In this document: piece by piece, positions 56,044 to 64,000 of the stretch
How the letters are laid out: each line of letters begins with the position of its first letter
How positions within the stretch are numbered: the stretch's first letter is position 1
Assembly (NCBI GenBank): GCA_034769895.1
Contig: CM068367.1
Span: 691,104,268-691,168,267, forward strand
DNA: 64,000 bases
Source of the DNA: Magicicada septendecula
Lineage: Eukaryota > Arthropoda > Insecta > Hemiptera > Cicadidae
Reading direction: 5' to 3'
The notes under the pieces: model-generated
Databases searched by the model: none
What the model was told of the DNA's origin: nothing
The model's input: the letters and a program-made list of their open reading frames with translations, nothing else
Made by a program: the position numbers and the translations under genes

Positions 56044-56666
56044 GTAAGCTTCACAGTTATTTACAACTCTGCAGTTATTAATGTAAAGTTGCAGTACTTC
56101 ATTTCACTTGCTTGGGAAAACACTCAAATCATAAATTACAATCAAGTATCGACATAAGAGAAAAACATTTTGTATTTCTTAAAAAGTAAGTACAACGAAG
56201 ACACTTCTTTCTTCGTCTTCATTTCTAATTTGCCATTACTCTTAACTCTTATAGGGTCAGTTGTGAGTTATGTGTCTTTTAAAATACGTAGCAAAACTAA
56301 ACAGGTAGAAACAGGTAGAAGTGAAATTTATACTAAATAGTATATGAAGGGGAAACAGCCACTGGTCTACGACTGTACTACTACCTGCTCTGACGCCGAA
56401 GGTCTTAGTTGAATCCAACTTACCCTGTTATAAGTTGCGAAAGTTGAAGCTTTTTCTGGAATTTTATGAGGATCAGTAGGCCAGTTGGTTGATTTGTACA
56501 TTGATAAGTGGCCAAGTCCGAGTTCTTCCATTACTTGATACAATATTCTGCCTCTTCGATATGACGTCAGTCTCTTTATCTCGAGCTCGTACGTTTTGTA
56601 AAAAAATCTATACCTACTAGGAATCTGTTTTCAAGTTCGTTAAAGTAATCAAAAAGTATTTTTTTA
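56044..56666 (+). other. host intron sequence
   Basis: Begins with the donor GTAAGC and is AT-rich. No repeats or genes recognised until the hAT target duplication at 56667-56674. Confidence 0.5.
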
Positions 56667-56674
56667 GTTGGTAG

Positions 56675-59651
56675 CAGAGGCGGCTCACTCATAAGGGCAC
56701 ATGGTCACGTGCCCCACCAAAAAAACACGAAATAAATAAATAAATATTGTAGAAACGTCCTCGTTTCAAATGATAGTTTGTAACAGTGCGAAGTCTGGAG
56801 AAATGTGGCAACGCGAAAACAAATGTGGCAACATAGCGACGGTCACAGCGACCGTTGTGACCCAGGTCGCACTACTCCCTTCCACTTCTCAACTCTCTTG
56901 TGGTGGGAGAGCGTAATTCTAAAATCCTATAGCGTTGGGTCACACTAGACTATGTGACCATTGACCAAACATTTACAGTCTTCAAGTAGTAAACTCTGAA
57001 TCCTGTAGGTGCGCCACATTACTGCAACTAACGGATATGAATCGGAGCTATTTAGTAGACTATTACATTTTACCGCCATCTGAGCTGTTCTATAATAATA
57101 ATAATTACTGTTACTTTCTTAGTGTATATTGTTCGAAATAATGTTTCTATCGTGAATATGATTATAATAATTTTTGCGATTTTATATAATTTTAAATTAT
57201 ATTCTCATTGAAGGAAATATTAAAATAGAACGTGTACCTAGAGCGGTTATGTTAATTGCTACACGATAGTTGTGGTGGCAGTGCTTATAGTAATTGTATA
57301 AATTGTAGTGTTACAAGTTTACAAGTGGTTTTCAGTAATCAGTGTTACGCACGCGTGTAAATAACGGTGTTGAAAATATTCAAGTGTCGGTATTTTGTGT
57401 GCTTGTGTAAATCTCTGAGACAAAATGAATGATGTCAAGTATTTACAGAGTAAAACTTTGTGCTATGAAGATAGGTTAATAGCAAAACAATTGGGTCCAC
57501 CAAGACCGCAGTTGTCTATCAACCAAGTGTTTAAGGACAAAAACAGAACCTATAATAGAACTTTCAATACCACAGTGTACGAAAAATGGGAATGGATGTG
57601 CGGATGCCCCACAATCAATGCTTTATTTTGCTTTGCTTGTCTTCTGTTTGGCGGTGAAGACACGTGGACTAAGTCGGGCGTTAAAGATCTGAAACATTTA
57701 CCAGAAAAGAGTAAGAAGCATTCGCTGTCTAAATGTCATTTAGACAATGAAATGAGTTTAGCCGTGCTAGGTATTGTAAATATTAGATTGCAACTCGATG
57801 ATGGTTACAGAATTTCTGTTCGTAAACATAACGAACTTGTAGACAAGAACAGATACATCTTGTCTCGAATAATTGATGCGATTAAATTTTGTGGGGAATT
57901 TGAATTAGCTTTACGTGGCCACGATGAAACGGAAGAAGCAGACAACAACCCAGGGATTTTTAAAGGACTAATCAATTATACTGCAGCACTTGACAGTGTT
58001 TTGAAAGATCATTTAGAAAATTCAACAGTGTTTAAAGGAACCTCGAAAACAATTCAGAACGAACTTTTAGATGCCATTTTGTCAGTGTGTCGAAAAAATA
58101 TTGCGACTGAAATTTCTACGATAGACTTCATATCACTTCAGGCTGATGAAACAACTGACAGTTCGTGCAAAACACAGATGGCATTGATTTTGAGATATCT
58201 CATTGAAGGGAGAATAATTGAAAGGTTTTGGGGTTTTTTTGAAGTCCCTTTTGATAAAAGTGCTCGAAGTTTAGCCTCGACAATTTTAAGACAGTTGGAA
58301 GAAATAGGAATATACAAGTCCCCGGAAAAACTAATTTGTCAGACTTACGATGGTGCATCTGTTATGAGTGGTCAGAAAGGAGGGGTCCAGTGTTTGGTTA
58401 AAGAGAAGTATCCAAATGCAAATTTTATTCATTGTTATGCCCATCAAGGGAATCTGATTCTTCAAAACTCAACATCGTCTGCCTCCCAGAGTAGAATATT
58501 TTTTCAAGACCTGCAAGGAATAGGACCATATTTTTCAAGATCTCCAAAGAGGATGGATTATTTAGTAGAAATTGTAAAAAAAAAAATTGGGTCTGTGCCT
58601 CCTACAAGATGGTACTTTCAACACAGGGCTGTTAATACTGTGTTTGAACATAAAGATAATCTAATAAAATGTTTTGAACACATTAGGGACATAGAGATTT
58701 CTGACAAAAGTGCTTCTAGCCAGGCTGCAGGATTTGTACGAACTTTGAGGGATCCTCAGTTCATTTTCTGGTTGACTTTTTTCCACAAAATTATGCCTCA
58801 TGTGGCGATTTTCTTTGATTGCATTCAACAAAGAAACATTGATGCAATAAAAATGAGAACATTTGTTAAACATTTTGTGAGTGCAGTGGTTAATATTCGT
58901 AAGACCTATGAAGACAGTGAAGTGTCTGTAAGTGAGCCTGTGACTAAGAGACAGTGTGTTGAACAATTAAGTAATAGGAGCAACCGTGTGGCCGCTTTGG
59001 AAGTATGTGATATGATTGTGAACAATATTAATGAAAGATTTCAATTTTCAGATCATTTATGTGTTTCCAAATTGTTTTTAGTTGAAAAGTTCCCACAGTA
59101 CTGTGTTGAGTTTCCGGAAAATGATTTTCAGACTACAATTAAATTTTATCCAACAATAAATGGTCTGAAACTGAGAACTGAACTAGAAGTGTTATACAGT
59201 CGTGAAGATTTACGTATTGCTTCTGGTGCAACACCCTTATTACAGTTTTTCCTTGATAATAACATGTTTCGTACCTTCTCAGAGTGTGTGACTATTTTAA
59301 AGATAATTGTTACCATACCGATGACAACTGTTGAAAGTGAAAGGTGCTTTTCTACATTGAAAAGAATAAAAACTTTTTAAGAAATTCCATGGGCACTGAT
59401 AGACTGAATGCATTGGCTATGCTATCCACAGAAAAAAAATGATTCATGGAATTCAAGATTTCAACAAACAAGTGATAGAGGAATTCGCTACATCTAAAAA
59501 CAGGAGAATGGAATTGTTATACAAAAAGTGAAATACCAGGTAAGACATTCTATATTTTTTTACCTAAGTACTAATTACCGCGAATGGTGGCCCACCTTAG
59601 ATCCTCCCCACTGTGTGCCCCTCCCATGTCATTACTCACGAGCCGCCACTG
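56675..59651 (+). mobile_element. hAT DNA transposon, nearly intact
   Basis: 2,977 bp flanked by a perfect 8-bp duplication GTTGGTAG (56667-56674 and 59652-59659), the hAT signature. Imperfect terminal inverted repeats: CAGAGGCGGCTC... at the left and the complement of CAGTGGCGGCTCGTGAGTAA at the right. Contains one + strand transposase (57425-59531) and about 750 bp of 5' sequence. The intact duplication and few lesions show a recent insertion. Confidence 0.95.
57425..59531 (+). pseudogene. hAT transposase, ZMYM1/TTF-zinc-finger type
   Basis: Open for 651 codons from ATG 57425. TTF-type zinc finger at residues 48-110 (YEKWEWMCG, LFCFACLLF), DUF4371 region with first catalytic Asp241 (SLQADETTD), second Asp309 (YDGASVMSG), the HCYAHQGNL block at 337-344, and the hAT dimerisation domain at the end (VESERCFSTLKRIKTF). 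A stop at 59378-59380 after a T5 run, and a second A8 run at 59431, shift the frame; the last part (SMGTDRLNALAMLS and on to LYKK) ends at TGA 59529-59531. Length of about 700 residues is normal. Cuts and pastes the element. Confidence 0.9.
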
Positions 59652-59726
59652 GTTGGTAGATAATTTGTTAGACCGTAGGCTGCAAATATAGTTACTGGGC
59701 CAAACCAATGTACTATTTCTATTATA
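59652..59726. other. hAT duplication and short spacer
   Basis: GTTGGTAG at 59652-59659, then unassigned sequence. Confidence 0.7.
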
Positions 59727-61035
59727 GGCTACTTACTGCTTGAAGGTTGGGTTGCACGATTTTGCTCAATATAAAACGTTTTATGCCATAACGTATTAAT
59801 GTGGCCGCTTCTTCTCGTGTTTTTTCTTTCTGCATCCGGATGAACAGAATTATAAAATGAATAATGCGGAATTTTGAAGCTGGACGTAGACGTCAGGTGT
59901 GATACAGAGATTAGCATAATGTCAATTTTGTTCAAGATCAGGAATAACTCCACTTCATGTTTATGACTTAAGATGTCATTTGCATTCTAGTGACCTATTT
60001 TGAATATCTGTGCCATTTAATGTTTAGTTTTACAGATTTGTCTCATTTCTTCTCTAAGTTGTCTGATTCTTGTATTAGCTCATTTATTGTTGAACATTGT
60101 AAACACTGTAGTTTGCTGTAAGTTCATATTCTGTTGTTGTAGAAAAGTATTTTGTTGTTGCATGTAAGTTATAAAACTATTATCATTTAAAGGATTATAA
60201 GACTGTGTACTATTGTTTCTATAAGGCAATTGTTGTGTCGTTACTTGCGCATATATGAAAATCTCCGGTTGTCCCTGCATTAGATTTAACATTTATGGTT
60301 TTTTCTGGTGTTCTGTTCTTAAATGTTGTGTTAATAGTTTTCGACGTCGTAGAACTCAGTGGTATTGTTTACTCACAATCTCCAGATACACCTGACAGCC
60401 TTTAAAATTTGCTAGATATCCCCATCACAAAGGAAGCATGTTTTGTGCATTACAACGGCTTTCCGTTTTCTTCCTCTTTTTGTGCATACCGGTAATTGAT
60501 AGTCATGCGCACCTGCACATTTAACACAACGAAATTGTGTGCATTGACTTCGTGTGCCTACAGTTTCTGTATCCTTTACATTGAACTGTCATTCGTTTTT
60601 TGCGTGGAGTTTCAAATCTGACTACTGCATGTAGAAGGTTTCTTAGACTGTAAATTTCCACACTGTTACGTTTCCTTTCAAGGTCTATGAAGAAGAGATT
60701 TTAGGTTCTTTAGTTACTCAGTTCAGGACATTCGTTATTCCGACTCCTTTATGCCCCTTCTCATGTAGTGCTGTTTTTATGTCATTATGGCCTATACTGT
60801 GGTGTAGCTTTCTTAGTTCTACGCAATACATTTTTTCTTCTGGTAGTTTATATGTCTGCTTGTCTAAAAATTCTTGTATTTTTTTGTAGTTTTCTACATT
60901 ATTGGTTAAAATTTTTATTTTATTTTCCGACAATAGATTATATGTGAGTTCGTTTGTGGCATTTCCAGTTACCTTTACCAGATTCGGAACATCTTTGGTA
61001 ACTCCGTATAGGAGGAAAATGTAAACTGTCTTCAT
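59727..61035 (-). pseudogene. jockey-type LINE: ORF1 with PRE_C2HC-like domain and start of ORF2 endonuclease
   Basis: Minus strand. 61035-60718: NKIKILTNNVENYKKIQEFLDK, KLPEEKMYCVELRKLHHSI, EKGHKGVGITNVLN, the gag-like ORF1 with the PRE_C2HC arrangement common in insect jockey elements. Traces of Cys-His motifs follow to about 60480 in broken frames. 60292-60080 is a Gln/Asn-rich linker (YMQQQNTFLQQQN). 59985-59729 starts the apurinic endonuclease (GHWNANDILSHKHEVELFL-like; IDIMLISVSHLT where Glu of SETH is Val), so a catalytic residue is missing. Truncated before the RT. Confidence 0.75.
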
Positions 61036-61928
61036 TAATCTAACTCTACACTGCCTAATTCAATTAAATATTGTTTTCTTCGTATTTGTTTTCGGAGGCT
61101 TTTTAAAGGTTGATTTAGAATAATCCGATTTTATGGTTCTACTCTCCTATACCTGATGTACCCTCAACTGATTCCAATTATCAAATCTTTCGGTATTCAA
61201 ATCCTAGACGCAGATTCAGGAAATAATGTTTCTAAAAGTCAACAAAGGATAAAAACCTCATTTTTAAATTTGTAATTTTTGCTTATTTACCGTACTAAGA
61301 TTAAATTCATTTTGTTTTAAGTTTAATCAAAGTATTTTATATAGGCTACACATTGAACATTTTAACATATTTTCCTTCTTGACCTTTGACCTTTGTTCTT
61401 AGTACTTGACATACTTGACATAGTACCAAATACTTTGTTCTTAGTCTATTCCATGGACCAAGCGTTCCCTGACGACTGATAACTTCCGCTTTGCTTTGTC
61501 TATCCATTGAATATGTTACTTAAACTTCCCTTTTTATTTAAAATATATTCCAACAAAAGAAGAATTTGTTTCTGAAAACATTAGCTCTTTTATTCGTTGA
61601 AATAAAGATTGCAGAATTACGTAAAACTTCATTTAGGAGTGAAATGTCTTTCGTCTATGGTTTTTGCTGTTGAGGGCGAAATTTAACGTTTCCAAAAGAA
61701 ACCTGCAAAATGAACAAATGGAAACAGGCGTTTAAACAATGATATTTAAGGAACGTATAAAGAGCTACCATTAACTAACTCACAAAATTCAATGGGCTGA
61801 ATATGCACAAAAACAAACCAGATGGGTAGTGCAGGAGAGCAAAGAGATAGTAGTGTATTAACTTGGTAGATTAAGATCTAACCGTGTTAGGAGTTTGAGA
61901 ACTGTGGCCAAAGCTCAGAGCGCGATAG

Positions 61929-62009
<81 letters not shown>

Positions 62010-62100
62010 TACAGACAGACAGATAGACGGACAAAATCTTTACAGTTACAATCCAGATAGGTCTATGTATAGCCATAAATCACCTAATTTGGCTGCCTTT
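61036..62100. other. no recognisable gene; GA microsatellite
   Basis: AT-rich, with (GA)n at 61932-62002. Possible remains of LINE 5' sequence next to 61035. Confidence 0.5.
61932..62002. repeat. (GA)35 microsatellite
   Basis: About 71 bp of uninterrupted GA followed by CAGA/GACA variants. Confidence 0.95.
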
Positions 62101-62105
62101 TTCCT

Positions 62106-62460
62106 CTAAATCAGTCTCCATCTCCTCACTTTCCCCATTCTCCACCTTACCTTCAAAAGTACCGTCTTCGTGTCACTAAGACCTTCAACCTTTACCTCAA
62201 TTTCTTCTCCCATAAGGCTCCAAACACAATTAGGCCTATTGTCGGCTTTCCTCTCATGGTCACACCATGTCAATCTTTTCTCTTCAATAAAGCCTAATGT
62301 ATCCTCTTGTTCGCTCATTCTTCTCTTAATCTCCTCGTTTAATAAACCTATCCAATCCCTTCTTCTCCAGTAATCCGTCTACTGATTTTATTCTTGTGCT
62401 GTTTGTTGATTACCCAGTTCCCAGCTCTATAAGTCGTTATACTCCGGACTCTAGTTTTAT
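62106..62460 (-). pseudogene. LINE reverse transcriptase, far C-terminal fragment
   Basis: Minus strand frames give GNWVINKQHKNKIS (about 62420-62380), EEIKRRMSEQEDTLGFIEEKRLTWCDHE (62345-62260, two frames) and a charged tail. This order (ETW-like, hydrophilic linker, IKRRM, EEKRLxWxxH) is the usual C-terminus of insect LINE RTs, in which WYGH is common where this has WCDH. The rest of the element is absent. Confidence 0.6.
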
Positions 62461-64000
62461 ATATTCTTGCTTTGTGTCTGTCCTAGAGTACCGAGCTGAG
62501 CTGTCAGATACTTGTTCTAGTTCGCTGTAGTCTTTTTTTATCTCCTCCTTTGTTGTACCTAATGAATACTAACTATTTAAACTTCTTCTGTTCCTTTTGT
62601 TTTTCATCCATTTTCCGCTACATCCTCCACTTGGCCTGATTTGCCAACTAATTTTCTTATCTTAAAGCTGAGATCGCCTTCATCCTGAGTGACCTCTACT
62701 TGAGAGCTTTGCTGCGCTTCTTCGAAGTGTCACACCGAATAGAATTTTTAGTTTCTATGACATATAACGTATTAATGCTTTATTACCTAAATCTAAAACG
62801 TGGCACTCCCTCAGTCCGTCTTTACATAGTTATCCTTTCTTTATTGATGTACATCAGTACAATCTCAGCAAGCAATTATTAACTCTAAGTTTAGTTAACA
62901 AACTGTAACTTTTGTAAGATTTATTTATAAACTGTACAGAGGTGTGCAAATTATGAGACTCGTGGCTAATTTTTTATACTTTTGCAGTTTTCATACATAG
63001 GTTTTTGCTACAAATTAAGACTCCAGGTCTGTTCTGTAATGTTGTCAGTTTTACTCGTTTAATACCTAAGGCCACTGGTCTTCTCTCTAAAAAATTGATT
63101 TGGGAAACTTACATTTCTTAAAAATTCTCTCAGCTGTCTCAGGCGTGTTTGTGTTTTACGCCAGCTGTTTTGTTTATTGTACTGGTGCATAATTCATTAC
63201 TTTATTGTACTTGTTTTGTATTTTAGTTTATAAATTATGGTAGATGTAAGTGTTTTAGTGTTACTTTAATTTCTTTAAGTGAATAAAAGTATTATCTCTG
63301 CTTTATCAGAACATTAATTATGTCAACGATGTTAACGATTTTTTCGTGAAAAGTGAGATTCCAGGAAGTCTGACAAACCTATCGCCAAGGTAAAAGGCTT
63401 TGGTTAGATCCTTAATAAAACAGGAAAACGCGATATATAACAAAATTTGATGTTTCAGAAAATTAGTCAGGCTTAGACTACTAATGTTTCACTCAAATGT
63501 GGTGAGGTTCTAGGTTTGAAACGGAAAGGTAACTATCATCCAGAATCCAACATAAGCCCACAAATGGGGCTAAAACCTGCTCACGTGACGAAATCAGACT
63601 GAATGGCAACTAGCAAAGACATTTCTATCTACACAATATCATTTGGAATGGAAGTATTATTAACTAACTCAGACTTATTCAGACACAACTTTATATCGCT
63701 GACCTTTCATGCGCAGGCCACGTTAAAAAGGGAAAATTAAGTATGCATAGCTATGAAAAAACTGATTTGGGCTAAGGAGTTATAGAAAAGTCTATTAATG
63801 CCTCTAGCAATCTAATATATTATAATATTTTAACCAAAAGTAAATAATTAAGGCCATACCCTAACTTAGACTTTTTGTACTTCTTTTTATAGTGGAGCTG
63901 AGAAATAAAAAAAAAGATTTCTTTTTTTCTTTCGTTTTTCTGATAAGTCCATGTTCTAAATAATGGTCAATACGTATGCCATTTAAATTTTGAGTGTATC
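62461..64000. other. no recognisable gene
   Basis: AT-rich DNA without recognisable frames, repeats or splice-bounded exons. The MDP1 exons expected downstream were not found here. Confidence 0.5.

Noticed and set aside
62700-62882. 60-codon plus-strand ORF
   Set aside because: No similarity that I recognise, AT-rich composition and no promoter or splice sites.

Overview
This is a 64 kb piece of an AT-rich animal nuclear genome, almost certainly an insect. The evidence is the repeat content (BEL/Pao, Ty3/gypsy, jockey-type LINEs, mariner, hAT, a Polinton/Maverick), TATA plus TCAGT-type core promoters, many microsatellites and one spliced host exon. That exon (55822-56043, + strand) looks like magnesium-dependent phosphatase 1 (MDP1, HAD superfamily). 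No other host exon was recognised, so most of the window is probably intronic or flanking DNA filled by transposons. The species cannot be named from the sequence.

Left part (1-21218): a broken gypsy protease region (1-763); a decayed pogo/Tigger-like transposase (about 3225-3905); a mariner relic with about 500-bp inverted repeats (6040-7795); a 132/147-bp minisatellite (8641-9925); a second mariner relic (9950-10620); four 141-bp tandem units (10868-11431); an internally deleted BEL/Pao element on the minus strand with both LTRs and a 5-bp duplication (12161-17413); a decayed gypsy remnant (about 17606-19000); and a 208-bp direct duplication (19475-20084).

Central part (21225-55440): one large nested structure. 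Its ends are inverted copies of the same sequence (GTAGTGTGTT... at 21225 and the complement ending at 55440), flanked by the 6-bp duplication TTGCCA on both sides. This is the signature of a Polinton (Maverick, virus-like DNA transposon). Plus-strand genes inside run: unknown ORF, protein-primed family B DNA polymerase, unknown, integrase with chromodomain, Cys-rich acidic protein, fibre-like repeat protein, phospholipase A2-like protein, adenain-like protease, penton-like minor capsid, a 51-aa ORF, double-jelly-roll major capsid, two unknown conserved-looking ORFs, and a 102-codon gene near the right terminal repeat. Nearly all carry stops or frameshifts, and two catalytic residues are replaced, so the copy is dead. 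Several genes have their own TATA box, often with an initiator about 30-40 bp downstream.

At least four younger elements lie inside the Polinton: a 5'-truncated jockey LINE in the left terminal repeat (14-bp duplication); an RT-less gypsy relic (22985-26209); a BEL/Pao element that splits the capsid gene (GATAC duplication, LTRs almost identical); and a 4.1-kb gag-carrying element that splits the right terminal repeat (CAGC duplication), with an intact 490-codon gag and a 97-bp-arm hairpin. The left terminal repeat gives an empty-site comparison for the right one.

Right part (55447-64000): the MDP1-like exon, a nearly intact hAT element with perfect 8-bp duplication (56675-59651), a broken jockey-type LINE (59727-61035, minus), a GA microsatellite and the tail of another LINE (62106-62460, minus). 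No tRNA, rRNA or CRISPR array was seen.
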